Shown piece by piece: positions 16,145 to 25,071 of a stretch of DNA of 64,000 nucleotides (the stretch's first letter is position 1; every line of letters begins with the position of its first letter). The DNA lies in contig NZ_JAFKCU010000002.1 of NCBI RefSeq assembly GCF_017254845.1, positions 124,001 to 188,000 of the forward strand, written 5' to 3'. This DNA is from Algoriphagus pacificus (GTDB lineage: Bacteria; Bacteroidota; Bacteroidia; Cytophagales; Cyclobacteriaceae). The notes beneath the pieces are model-generated. The model saw only the letters and a list, made by a program, of their open reading frames with translations, searched no databases and was not told the DNA's origin. Position numbers and translations under genes: made by a program.

Positions 16145-18616
16145 ATGAGTCAATTCGAAAATCCAATGTTCCAAAATTTAATGACCGGTGAATTTGCCGG
16201 TGAAGGAGATCTAATCCAATTGATCACCGACGATGAAAATGAGGAACAAGGAACTGAATCTTACGGAGAAGAACTTCCGATTCTTTCTGTTCGAAATACA
16301 GTGCTGTTTCCAGGGGTAGTGATACCAATTACTGTGGGAAGACAGCGCTCCATTCGTTTGGTCAAAAAGGCCCAGAAAGGAGATAAATTAATAGGAGTTT
16401 GTGCACAGATTAATCCTAATAATGATGATCCTTCTTGGGAAGACATCTATCAAGTGGGTACGCTTGCCAAAATCATAAAAATGATTGTGCTTCCTGATGG
16501 TAACACAACCATTATCATTCAGGGTAAGAAGAGATTCAAAGTAAGGGAGCAAGTCACCGATGATCCTTATTTCATTGCCAAAGTGGATTACTTGGATGAG
16601 AATTTTCCTAAAAGCTCCAAGAAGATAAAAGCTCTTGAAGAGTCATTGAAAGATGCTGCAACTAGGATTTTGCATTTGAATCCCGAGATTCCAAGAGAGG
16701 CTCAGGTAGCTTTAGACAACATTGATAATACCCCTTTCCTAACTCATTTTCTTTCCTCAAACATCAATGCGCCTGTAGAATCCAAACAGCGTTTGTTGGA
16801 AATAAATGATGGAGTAGATCGTGCCACTTTGCTTTTGGAGTTTATGATGAAAGACATACAGATGTTGGAGTTGAAATCAGAAATCCAGAAGAAAGTTCAT
16901 ACCGATATCGATCAGCAGCAACGGGATTATTTCTTGAGGCAGCAGATGAAAGTCCTTCAGACTGAGCTTGGAGAAGAAGGCCCTGAAAAAGAAGTAGAGG
17001 ATTTAAGGGCAAGAGGTGCGCAGAAAAAATGGCCGGAAGATGTAAGGAAACATTTTGAGAAAGAGTTGGATAAAATCCTTCGGATCAATCCTTCTGCGGC
17101 TGAATATCCGATTGCTTTGAATTATGCAGAAACCATGGTTGAATTGCCATGGAATGAATTCACTCAGGATAATTTTGATCTTAAAAATGCACGAGCCATT
17201 CTTGATCATGATCATTTTGGTTTGGAAAAAGTAAAAGAAAGGATCATCGAGTATCTCGCAGTTTTAAAGCTGAAAAACGATTTAAAAGGCCCGATTCTTT
17301 GCTTGTATGGCCCTCCAGGAGTTGGTAAAACTTCATTGGGTAAGTCAATTGCAGAAGCTTTGGGTAGAAAATATATCCGCATGTCACTAGGTGGTCTTCA
17401 TGATGAGGCCGAAATTCGTGGCCATAGAAAAACCTATGTTGGCGCGATGCCAGGCAAGATTATTCAAAACATGAAAAAGGTGAAGATCTCTAATCCTGTT
17501 TATGTTTTGGACGAAATCGACAAGCTTTCTTCTGATTTCAGAGGAGATCCTTCTTCTGCTTTTCTTGAAGTGCTGGATCCGGAGCAAAACAGTACATTCT
17601 TGGATAATTACCTAGAGGTTGAATATGATTTGAGTAAAGTCTTGTTCATTGCCACGGCTAATTCTCTTGACAGCATTCAACCGGCTTTGAGAGATAGAAT
17701 GGAAATCATTGAGGTTACGGGCTATACTCAGGAGGAAAAAGTTGAAATAGCTAAAAGGCATTTGGTACCTAAGCAAAGGAAAGAACATGGCTTGAAAAGC
17801 AAGCAGATTACATTCGAAAAAGCTGCTTTGGTGAAGATCATTGAGGATTATACTCGAGAGTCAGGAGTCAGAAGTCTAGAAAGAGCAATAGGGAAAGTTG
17901 TTCGGAATATTGCCAAGTCCATTGCAATGGAGGAGGAATATGATACCAAGATAACTCCTACCGCAGTTAGAAAAATCTTAGGTTCTGAAATTTTCGATAA
18001 AGAAACTTATCAGGATAATTCTGTTGCTGGAGTAGTTACTGGACTGGCTTGGACCAGCGTGGGTGGAGAAATTTTGTTTATAGAATCCAGTTTGAGTAGG
18101 GGAAAAGGTAAACTGACCCTCTCCGGTCAATTGGGTGATGTGATGAAAGAATCTGCCATGACAGCGCTTTCCTACCTTAAGTCCAGAGCAGAATCTCTGG
18201 GTATTGACCATCGGGTTTTTGATCAATACGATTTACACATTCACGTTCCTGCTGGAGCTGTTCCTAAGGATGGTCCATCTGCTGGTATTACTATGTTGAC
18301 TGCCATGGCTTCTGTTTACACCCAAAGAAAGGTGAAAGCGAAAGTGGCGATGACTGGAGAAATCAGCTTGATCGGGAAAGTAATGCCTGTTGGCGGTATC
18401 AAAGAAAAGATCCTGGCTGCGAAAAGAGCTGGAATCAAGGAAATTATTCTTTGTAGAAAGAACATTCGAGACATTGAAGAAATCGATCAACAATACATCA
18501 AAGGAATTGATTTTCATTTTGTGGATCGAGTGGATGAAGTACTGGAAATTGCGCTACTAAAATCAAAAGTAGATAGACCTGTACAGTTCAATCTTTCTTC
18601 AGAAAGCAAATCTTAA
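16145..18616 (+). CDS. lon: ATP-dependent protease Lon
   Basis: Cytoplasmic AAA+ serine protease degrading misfolded and short-lived proteins. At 823 residues it is slightly longer than the E. coli enzyme because of an acidic N-terminal lead. In order: the N-terminal LON substrate domain (about 45-240, LPILSVRNTVLFPGVVIP), a coiled-coil region, the AAA+ core with Walker A GPPGVGKTSLGK (about 390) and the YVLDEIDKL Walker B, and the peptidase domain. The catalytic dyad is intact: Ser712 in KDGPSAG and Lys755 in GGIKEK. It has its own terminators on both sides, so it is monocistronic, with candidate stress-regulatory motifs upstream. Confidence 0.98.
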   Translation: MSQFENPMFQNLMTGEFAGEGDLIQLITDDENEEQGTESYGEELPILSVRNTVLFPGVVIPITVGRQRSIRLVKKAQKGDKLIGVCAQINPNNDDPSWEDIYQVGTLAKIIKMIVLPDGNTTIIIQGKKRFKVREQVTDDPYFIAKVDYLDENFPKSSKKIKALEESLKDAATRILHLNPEIPREAQVALDNIDNTPFLTHFLSSNINAPVESKQRLLEINDGVDRATLLLEFMMKDIQMLELKSEIQKKVHTDIDQQQRDYFLRQQMKVLQTELGEEGPEKEVEDLRARGAQKKWPEDVRKHFEKELDKILRINPSAAEYPIALNYAETMVELPWNEFTQDNFDLKNARAILDHDHFGLEKVKERIIEYLAVLKLKNDLKGPILCLYGPPGVGKTSLGKSIAEALGRKYIRMSLGGLHDEAEIRGHRKTYVGAMPGKIIQNMKKVKISNPVYVLDEIDKLSSDFRGDPSSAFLEVLDPEQNSTFLDNYLEVEYDLSKVLFIATANSLDSIQPALRDRMEIIEVTGYTQEEKVEIAKRHLVPKQRKEHGLKSKQITFEKAALVKIIEDYTRESGVRSLERAIGKVVRNIAKSIAMEEEYDTKITPTAVRKILGSEIFDKETYQDNSVAGVVTGLAWTSVGGEILFIESSLSRGKGKLTLSGQLGDVMKESAMTALSYLKSRAESLGIDHRVFDQYDLHIHVPAGAVPKDGPSAGITMLTAMASVYTQRKVKAKVAMTGEISLIGKVMPVGGIKEKILAAKRAGIKEIILCRKNIRDIEEIDQQYIKGIDFHFVDRVDEVLEIALLKSKVDRPVQFNLSSESKS

Positions 18617-18625
18617 ACATAGCAT

Positions 18626-18657
18626 AAGGCAATGCTGATTCCAGTATTGCCTTTTTT
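18626..18657 (+). terminator. Intrinsic terminator after lon
   Basis: Stem AAGGCAAT/ATTGCCTT with a 12-nt loop, then six T, 10 bp after the lon stop. Confidence 0.85.
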
Positions 18658-18740
18658 CATAACCCTAATAAATCCAACCCACTTTATTTTCGTTAGCGTA
18701 GATCAGTGACTTATAAAAAAGGGTTGTTTAACAAATCATT

Positions 18741-20132
18741 ATGGAGCATATCATATCACTTACTCCCAGACAGATTGTTGCGGAGTTAGATAAATATATC
18801 ATCGGGCAACACGATGCAAAGAGAAATGTTGCAATCGCTTTAAGAAACAGAATCCGCCGCTTGATGGTGAAATCTGAAATTCAAAAAGATATTGTGCCAA
18901 ACAATATCCTGATGATAGGATCCACAGGTGTTGGTAAAACAGAAATTGCCAGACGATTGGCCAAAGTCGCAAACGCGCCATTTACAAAAGTTGAAGCCTC
19001 AAAATTCACCGAAGTAGGCTATGTGGGCCGCGATGTGGAAAGCATGGTAAGAGACTTGGTAGAGCAATCTGTAGCCTTGGTTAGAGAAGTAAAAAATGAA
19101 GCTGTAAAGGCTAAAGCGGCAGAGGCTGTGGAAGAGTTGATTTTGGATATTCTCATCCCACCTGTTAAAAGTGCCGGTTTCACACGAAGTATTCCAGTGG
19201 ATTCAGATGCAGAACCTACCAATGATACCGAGCTGAATGAAAGAACTCGCGAGAGATTCCGTGAGAAGCTGAGAAATGGTGAGTTGGACGATCGCAAAAT
19301 CGAGATCAATGTAAAAGCCTCTTCTCCAGTTGGAGTAGGTATGATTGGTAACGGAATGATTGATGATGCCAGCATGGCTGGACTTCAGGATATGATTTCC
19401 GGAATGATGCCTAAGAAAACCAAGAAAAGGAAGTTGAGTATTTCTGAAGCCAGAAAGGTATTGTTGGAAGAAGAAGCTTCAAAATTGATTGATTTTGATG
19501 AGGTAAAAGAAGAAGCTATCAAGTTGGCGGAGAATAATGGGATTATTTTTATTGATGAAATCGATAAAATAGCATCCAAGTCCGGAAAAAATGGTGGTGG
19601 ACCTGATGTAAGTAGGGAAGGAGTTCAAAGAGATTTACTTCCGATTGTTGAAGGTTCTTCTGTCAATACAAAATATGGTGTAATTAATACAGATCATATT
19701 TTATTTATCGCAGCAGGAGCATTCCATGTGGCAAAGCCATCTGATTTGATTCCAGAGTTGCAGGGTAGATTTCCGATTCGAGTTGAGCTTCAAAGTCTTA
19801 CCCAAGAGGATTTTACAAGAATTCTAAAAGAACCAAAGAATGCTTTGACCAAGCAATATCAAGCTCTATTTGAAGCAGAGGAAGTTTATTTGGAATTCAA
19901 TGATGAATCAATTGATGAAATCGCAAGATTGGCATTCTTGATTAATCAGGAAGTAGAAAACATCGGAGCCAGAAGATTACATACTGTAATGAGTCATTTA
20001 TTGAATGATTTTCTGTTTGATGTACCAGATACGATTGAAGCTAATTCTAAAATAATGATCACAAAAGAGATGGTTCAAGAGCGGTTAGCAACCCTTGTCA
20101 AGAACAGAGATTTGTCTCAATACATCCTTTGA
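18741..20132 (+). CDS. hslU: HslU (ClpY) ATPase subunit of the HslUV protease
   Basis: AAA+ unfoldase that feeds substrates into the HslV peptidase. The 463-residue length is normal. Seen: N-terminal LTPRQIVAELDKYIIGQHDAKRNVAIALRNR, Walker A GSTGVGKT at 60-67, the sensor/pore phrase TEVGYVGRDVESMVRDL, an intermediate (I) domain at about 110-240, Walker B IIFIDEIDKI, and the C-terminal LSQYIL tail that docks into HslV. There is no hslV gene next to it or elsewhere in the window; in many bacteria the two are adjacent. It lies just after lon but has its own upstream gap and a terminator behind it. Confidence 0.97.
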   Translation: MEHIISLTPRQIVAELDKYIIGQHDAKRNVAIALRNRIRRLMVKSEIQKDIVPNNILMIGSTGVGKTEIARRLAKVANAPFTKVEASKFTEVGYVGRDVESMVRDLVEQSVALVREVKNEAVKAKAAEAVEELILDILIPPVKSAGFTRSIPVDSDAEPTNDTELNERTRERFREKLRNGELDDRKIEINVKASSPVGVGMIGNGMIDDASMAGLQDMISGMMPKKTKKRKLSISEARKVLLEEEASKLIDFDEVKEEAIKLAENNGIIFIDEIDKIASKSGKNGGGPDVSREGVQRDLLPIVEGSSVNTKYGVINTDHILFIAAGAFHVAKPSDLIPELQGRFPIRVELQSLTQEDFTRILKEPKNALTKQYQALFEAEEVYLEFNDESIDEIARLAFLINQEVENIGARRLHTVMSHLLNDFLFDVPDTIEANSKIMITKEMVQERLATLVKNRDLSQYIL

Positions 20133-20141
20133 GAAAAAAAA

Positions 20142-20167
20142 GGCACCATTTTGGTGTCTTTTTTTTT
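20142..20167 (+). terminator. Terminator between hslU and the SDR gene, abutting its start codon
   Basis: Stem AGGCACCA/TGGTGTCT (one G-T pair) with a 3-nt loop and an eight-T run. The T-run ends at 20167 and the ATG of the next gene is 20168. The hairpin could end hslU transcripts and also fold over the translation start region of any readthrough message. Confidence 0.75.
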
Positions 20168-20902
20168 ATGCCCCAATCACTCCTCATTATCACCGGTCAT
20201 AGTCAAGGACTTGGCCGGGCAGTTTTGGATCATTATTTAGCCCAAAACGATTTTCAAATTTTAGCAATTTCTAGAACCAAACTGGAAATTGAATCGCCCA
20301 GATTGACACAGTTGAGTGTTGATTTATCAGAGCTTCCGGTTTTGGAAGAACAACTCGGAGATATCTTTCCCACAGGAGATTTTGAGAAAATTATTCTCCT
20401 CAACAATGCAGGATGGATCGGTGAAATAAAGCCGATCGGTAACCTGCAGCCTAAAAAGTTGAGAACCCAAGTGAATGTGAATTTACTAGCTCCTATGTAC
20501 CTGACGAATGCTTTTATCAAGTTTTATAAAACGCATCAAGCTCAAAAAATAGTTTGTAATATTAGTTCAGGAGCAGCCTCCAGACCCGTTTCAGGATGGG
20601 GAGGATATTGCAGTACCAAGGCCGCTTTGGCTATGTTTACGCTAGTTGCAGCAAAGGAAAACAAGTCAGAGACTTTTCATTTCTACAGCTTGGCTCCAGG
20701 AATTGTGGATACAGGAATGCAAGGTGAGATAAGAGATTCAAATGAAAGTGACTTTCCTGAGATTGAAAAATTCAAAAGTTTCAAAGAAGAAAATAAACTG
20801 ACAAGTCCAGAAGAGGTGGCTTTAAAAATTGAAAAGCTTTTCAGAAGTCCTGATCAATTTAAGGAAGTGATCCAGGATGTTAGATCTTTTGAACTGAATT
20901 AA
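20168..20902 (+). CDS. Short-chain dehydrogenase/reductase (SDR) family protein
   Basis: NAD(P)-dependent oxidoreductase of 244 residues; substrate not predictable. The Rossmann motif appears as LIITGHSQGLGRAVLDHY, the NNAG motif as LLNNAGW, and the catalytic Ser with YxxxK as ISSGA and YCSTKAALAMF. The arrangement resembles sepiapterin-reductase-like or benzil-reductase SDRs (GHSQGLG). I chose the ATG at 20168 since the longer frame from 20129 overlaps hslU and the terminator and has no conserved content. It converges on sixA with a 4-bp overlap of stop codons. Confidence 0.9.
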   Translation: MPQSLLIITGHSQGLGRAVLDHYLAQNDFQILAISRTKLEIESPRLTQLSVDLSELPVLEEQLGDIFPTGDFEKIILLNNAGWIGEIKPIGNLQPKKLRTQVNVNLLAPMYLTNAFIKFYKTHQAQKIVCNISSGAASRPVSGWGGYCSTKAALAMFTLVAAKENKSETFHFYSLAPGIVDTGMQGEIRDSNESDFPEIEKFKSFKEENKLTSPEEVALKIEKLFRSPDQFKEVIQDVRSFELN

Positions 20903-21390
20903 AGTTTCCTCTTTGGAAAATCATAAAACCAGAACTTTGAATTTTCATTTGAAATTTCAGACCAATGGTCTGTGTCAAATTTGAACCCATAATGAGCTGA
21001 GGTTGGGAGGTTATCTATTGACCCTCCCAATAGCTCGATAAGTTCATTGAATCCAGGATTATGTCCAAAAACCAAGATCGTTTCATAGCGATCCTTTAGA
21101 TGATGAATGATTTTTAGGATTTTTTCGGGACTGGCGTGATAGAGATGATCGTCGCTGATAATTTCATTTTTTGGGTAGCCAAAAGTTGCTGCAGTAAGCT
21201 CAGCAGTCTTTATGGCTCGCTCTGCTGAAGAGCTCAAAAATAGGTCTGGGTTTATCCCTCGGGCCTTTAATCTGCTTGCCATAACAGGTACATCCCTCAA
21301 TCCTCGTTCAGCTAAGGGTCTCTTGTGATCTGCTAAAAATGGCTTATCCCATGCGGATTTTCCATGCCTTACCAAAATTATTTTCTTCAT
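20899..21390 (-). CDS. sixA: Histidine phosphatase family protein, SixA-like
   Basis: A 163-residue cytoplasmic phosphatase of the RHG branch. The nucleophilic His9 lies in VRHGKSAWD, with the second His in FGHNPGFNEL and the helper Arg in SSSAERAIKTAE. SixA removes phosphate from phosphohistidine on histidine phosphotransfer proteins; the same fold covers other small phosphatases, so the substrate is inferred. It is convergent with the SDR gene and divergent from the cold-shock gene. Confidence 0.88.
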   Translation of the reverse strand: MKKIILVRHGKSAWDKPFLADHKRPLAERGLRDVPVMASRLKARGINPDLFLSSSAERAIKTAELTAATFGYPKNEIISDDHLYHASPEKILKIIHHLKDRYETILVFGHNPGFNELIELLGGSIDNLPTSAHYGFKFDTDHWSEISNENSKFWFYDFPKRKL

Positions 21391-21478
21391 TTCCTCAAAT
21401 AAAAAATGATTATTTTGTTTTTTTTCAGGTAATATTTACATTTAGCGTACTTTCAATTACAATTTATCACAATTTATT

Positions 21479-21670
21479 ATGTTTACCGGAACAGTAAAAT
21501 TTTACAACGAAGCCAAGGGTTTCGGATTTATCGTTGATGACGAAACTCAAAGCGAAATCTTCGTTCATGCAACCGGGCTAGTCGACAAGGTTACTCAGAA
21601 TGACAAAGTAACTTACGACGTCAAGGATGGCAAAAAAGGACCAAACGCAATTAACGTAAAAATCGCTTAA
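21479..21670 (+). CDS. Cold-shock protein, CspA family
   Basis: A 63-residue single OB-fold domain that binds single-stranded RNA/DNA and melts mRNA structure. RNP1 is KGFGFI and RNP2 is EIFVHAT. It begins MFTGTVKFYNEAKGFGF, the usual short Bacteroidota form. It is monocistronic, with an AT-rich 88-bp upstream region and a strong terminator. Confidence 0.96.
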   Translation: MFTGTVKFYNEAKGFGFIVDDETQSEIFVHATGLVDKVTQNDKVTYDVKDGKKGPNAINVKIA

Positions 21671-21701
21671 TTGGCGGTTTTGAAATTATAGTGTTATTAA
21701 A

Positions 21702-21731
21702 CCCCTGAGAACTTCACTCAGGGGATTTTTT
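21702..21731 (+). terminator. Intrinsic terminator after the cold-shock gene
   Basis: Perfect stem CCCCTGAG/CTCAGGGG with a 7-nt loop and a six-T run. The convergent mscS gene ends at 21735. Confidence 0.93.
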
Positions 21732-21734
21732 GTT

Positions 21735-24248
21735 TTAGCTGTCTTGAGTTTGATCAGAAGATGGGTCCTGGCCTGGACCTGTGACTTTCTCTTTCCATCT
21801 CTCAGGCAAGCTCTTGATATAAAGATCTCTTTTTGGGAATGGAATTTCTATGTCATTTGAGCTGAACTCCTCAAAAATTGCGGTCATTACTTCGGATCTC
21901 ATTTCGATCCAGATATCCATGCTTTCTACCCAAAATAGAACTCTAAAGTCAACGGAATTATCTCCAAAATTCTGCATGAAAACTTTTGGTTGAGGAGCTT
22001 TGAGTATTCGGTCTCTGGATAACACTCCCTCTATGATGGTTTTGACTTTTTTCATATCTGAGCCATATCCCACCCCGATTATCAATTCTATTCTTCTTCG
22101 TTTGTCTGATAAGGTCCAGTTAATCAAACTTTGGGAAAGAAGATCTCCATTTGGAATCACTACCTCAGAGCCATCATATGCCAAGATTTTGCTGGCTCGA
22201 ATCCCAACTTCTTTAACTGTTCCTGAATTTGAGCCGACTTCAATTTCATCACCGATCTGAATTGGTCTTTCGAATGCTAGAATAATCCCAGAAACCAGGT
22301 TGTTGATAATCGTTTGCAGACCAAAACCAATACCTACCGATAAGGCACCCAATACGATAGCAATGCTGTCTAGCGGAATTTTGGCAGCGGTCGCTCCGAT
22401 GAAAAAACCAAGAATTAAAACTCCCAAACGGATCAGCAAGACTGAGCTTCCCAATCTTTGTTTTCTGGAAAGAGCCGTTTTTTGGTCTTTCATCGAGGCA
22501 AAATAAGCTATGTTATTTGCCAGAAAAGCAGAGATAAATAAGATGATAATAAATAAAAGAATGCTTCCAAATTGGAACTGGGTATTTCCTAATGTTCTTT
22601 CAGTAAACAAGAAGTCTGAAAGCCAATCAAAGATGTGATCAAAGAATCCTAAGTGCCAGATCAGCCCATATGTCCAGATTCCTACTGCAAAGAAGATCAG
22701 GAATCCTCTCATTCTTTTTTGTAAATCCTGAAAGTCAAAGTAAGAGGTAAAACCATCTGTTTCGGCTTTACTTTGCTCCACTATTAGGTAAATAGCCTCC
22801 ATGACCACTTGCACAAACAAATAAAGACCAACAGCTCGATAGAAATTGACAGCGCCGGCAACTGCATAGGTTTTTGATAAATTAAATCTGCCGATAACGT
22901 TCATTACTGTGCTGAACAATTCAATTGCAATCAGAAAGATTGCTGCAGCTTTTAAAAAGGTTGATCCATTGAAATTTTTGAGTCTTAGGTCTTTCAAAAT
23001 CAGAACACCCATAATTACAAAACCAACAGAGCAAAGTAGAACCAGCCATCTTTCTTGATAGGCGATTTTCCATTGCAAACCACTGATGGCAATGACCAAA
23101 TAAGGAGTCATGAAAATGAGCCAAAGCTTATAAAAAAACTTCCCAAACTGAGCTTTGATGATAAATGTGGAGGCGATTACCAAAATGAGGGAAAGGATCG
23201 AAACAAAGACTAATGGAGGCCGATGGTAGATTATCAGATAAAAAGGAATGATAAATATCAAAGAAGAAACAAAGGTGAACCTTCTAAAATACTTGACTCT
23301 GTCTAGGATCAAGGAAGCAAATTCTTTCTCGTTTGAGATTGCTTTGACGATCGATTTAAGTTTAAAATAAAGGCCAATAAACAGCAAAATTAGAACAATA
23401 GTCGTGGTAACATTCCTCTTCACATATAAGCTAAATAAGGAGATATTCAGTAAGGAGGATTCAGTAAACACGTCAGATACTAACCTTTTTTTCTCAAAAG
23501 AGGATGGCTCCCAAGGGTAATTGATTTCCTTCTCCCAAGACTTCTTTTCCAGAATATTTTGATTTAAAGCTAAAAACTGCTGCAGTTCCATTAAGGAAAT
23601 AGCATTTTCACCAATTCTAGCCTGAAACTTAGCTAGGATGATTTCTTGACTCAAGAATGTACTATCAACGTTTTTGAGGTTTTTCCTCAAGGTGTTCAAC
23701 TCTGCATTAATGACGGGAACAATCGTAGTGTCTCTCAAGGATAAATTGAAAAGGCTATCGTTTTTGATTTCCTCAAGGGTGTTCCCAACTTCATTTAAAG
23801 CATTGACCCTATTCTTTATTATTTTATCGTACTTATTGTTTTCCTCATTAATCGCAGTGATCAGGTTTTCGATCCCTTTTAAGTAACGTAGATTAATTAC
23901 TTCTTTTTCTTCAATTGCTTTTTCTTGAATTTGTATTGCCAACTGACGGATTAAGGGGAGCTCTTTACTCATTTCTACCGTATCCAAGTCCTCGGATAAT
24001 TTGAGTTTTATCTCATTCAGTTCTATGGCATGTTGCTGAGCTTTATTTATTACCCTATTTAAAAGTGTCCCTACATTTTCCTTTCTTTTTTTAACAACGG
24101 TGTCAACGGGGACAAACAAACTGTCTAAAAGATTCAGGGAAGATTCTGGTTGGGTAGCAGTGCTGTCTGCTTGGGAGGTAGCTTCCTGTGCGAAGACTTG
24201 AATTCCTAAAAACAGACAAAATAGACAAGTAAAAACTGTACGGTTCAT
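21735..24248 (-). CDS. Large MscS-family mechanosensitive channel (MscK/YbiO-like)
   Basis: Inner-membrane channel that opens under membrane tension to release solutes. The 837-residue protein has a signal peptide (MNRTVFTCLFCLFLGIQVFAQ), a periplasmic helical or coiled-coil region (about 60-260), about ten membrane helices, then the MscS core. The pore helix region has LGALSVGIGFGLQTIINNLVSGIILAFERPIQIGD, followed by the beta domain (VGSNSGTVKEVGIRASKI, VVIPNGDLLSQSLINWT). The ATG at 24248 is chosen over a GTG at 24263 that extends the signal. The long N-terminus makes it MscK-like rather than the small MscS. It converges with cspA. Confidence 0.93.
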   Translation of the reverse strand: MNRTVFTCLFCLFLGIQVFAQEATSQADSTATQPESSLNLLDSLFVPVDTVVKKRKENVGTLLNRVINKAQQHAIELNEIKLKLSEDLDTVEMSKELPLIRQLAIQIQEKAIEEKEVINLRYLKGIENLITAINEENNKYDKIIKNRVNALNEVGNTLEEIKNDSLFNLSLRDTTIVPVINAELNTLRKNLKNVDSTFLSQEIILAKFQARIGENAISLMELQQFLALNQNILEKKSWEKEINYPWEPSSFEKKRLVSDVFTESSLLNISLFSLYVKRNVTTTIVLILLFIGLYFKLKSIVKAISNEKEFASLILDRVKYFRRFTFVSSLIFIIPFYLIIYHRPPLVFVSILSLILVIASTFIIKAQFGKFFYKLWLIFMTPYLVIAISGLQWKIAYQERWLVLLCSVGFVIMGVLILKDLRLKNFNGSTFLKAAAIFLIAIELFSTVMNVIGRFNLSKTYAVAGAVNFYRAVGLYLFVQVVMEAIYLIVEQSKAETDGFTSYFDFQDLQKRMRGFLIFFAVGIWTYGLIWHLGFFDHIFDWLSDFLFTERTLGNTQFQFGSILLFIIILFISAFLANNIAYFASMKDQKTALSRKQRLGSSVLLIRLGVLILGFFIGATAAKIPLDSIAIVLGALSVGIGFGLQTIINNLVSGIILAFERPIQIGDEIEVGSNSGTVKEVGIRASKILAYDGSEVVIPNGDLLSQSLINWTLSDKRRRIELIIGVGYGSDMKKVKTIIEGVLSRDRILKAPQPKVFMQNFGDNSVDFRVLFWVESMDIWIEMRSEVMTAIFEEFSSNDIEIPFPKRDLYIKSLPERWKEKVTGPGQDPSSDQTQDS

Positions 24249-24376
24249 GTATCTAAATTTCACTTTAATATAGGTATTTATTCATATTTCAGATTCAGGG
24301 AATTTTGCTGAAGTATGAAATTGAATAAATGGGACATCCTATTCAGGTCATAATGACAGTTTTTGATTGAATATTA

Positions 24377-24426
24377 TCAGAATTTCTGACGGAATGACTG
24401 AAAAAAGCGATTGGAATAGATTTTTC
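24377..24426 (+). promoter_or_regulatory. Candidate heat-shock regulatory region upstream of hsp20
   Basis: A 13-nt palindrome TCAGAATTTCTGA (24377-24389) overlaps TGAC-N4-TGAC (24387-24398). A GG at 24413-24414, ten bases and TC follow. The TGNC pair and the GG repeat the arrangement before lon within 1 bp in spacing (25 versus 26 bp from first TG to GG). Confidence 0.35.
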
Positions 24427-24475
24427 TAATTATTGGGAAAACTGTAAAACTCAAAAACACTAAACCAATAGCAAA

Positions 24476-24904
24476 ATGAAATTAGTTAGATTTAATCAAA
24501 CCGAGCCGTATTTTCCAAATACCTTCAGTGGAATGCTTGACAAGTTTTTCAATGAAAATATGGGAACTCCTTTAAAGCATTTTAATCCTGCTGTAGATAT
24601 TGCAGAGGATGAAAACTCCTACGAAATCCAACTTTCAGTACCAGGAGTACAGAAGAAGGATTTTAAAGTAGAATTGGTAGACGGAAAATTGACTATCTCT
24701 GGAGAGAGAAAAATGGAGGAGAAAAAAGAAGGCAAAAACTTCCATAGTGTAGAGACTCAATATGGCTCCTTTAGTAGATCCTTCTTTGTGCCAGAAGATA
24801 TCAAAGTGGAGGAAGTGAATGCTGCCTACGAAGATGGGCTATTAAAAATCACCCTTCCAAAAAAAGAAAAGAAAGTAGTGAAAGCTGCTATTGAAGTAAA
24901 ATAA
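24476..24904 (+). CDS. Small heat-shock protein Hsp20 (IbpA/alpha-crystallin family)
   Basis: ATP-independent holdase that binds unfolding proteins. The 142-residue protein has a short N-terminal arm and an alpha-crystallin domain from about 40 to 135: FNPAVDIAEDENSYEIQLSVPGVQKKDFKV, KLTISGERK, and the A-x-x-x-x-G-L-L motif AAYEDGLLKITLPKK, ending with a lysine-rich tail. It is monocistronic with a clear terminator and a repeat-rich 212-bp upstream region. Confidence 0.97.
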   Translation: MKLVRFNQTEPYFPNTFSGMLDKFFNENMGTPLKHFNPAVDIAEDENSYEIQLSVPGVQKKDFKVELVDGKLTISGERKMEEKKEGKNFHSVETQYGSFSRSFFVPEDIKVEEVNAAYEDGLLKITLPKKEKKVVKAAIEVK

Positions 24905-24909
24905 TTTAG

Positions 24910-24940
24910 AGAGCGGGGGAAACCTGCTCTTTATTTTTTT
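24910..24940 (+). terminator. Intrinsic terminator after hsp20
   Basis: Eight-bp stem AGAGCGGG/CCTGCTCT (one G-T pair) and a T-rich tail, starting 5 bp after the stop. Confidence 0.8.
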
Positions 24941-25071
24941 GTTTAATAAGGAAAGCCCTGTAAAAGCGGTTAATTCTTGTTAATTTGGATGAATAAGCTA
25001 CAAACAAGCTATAATTTTTGGATCGATTTTCACGTCCAAACGTTGTGGAAGTAACTAAACAGAAAAACAAT

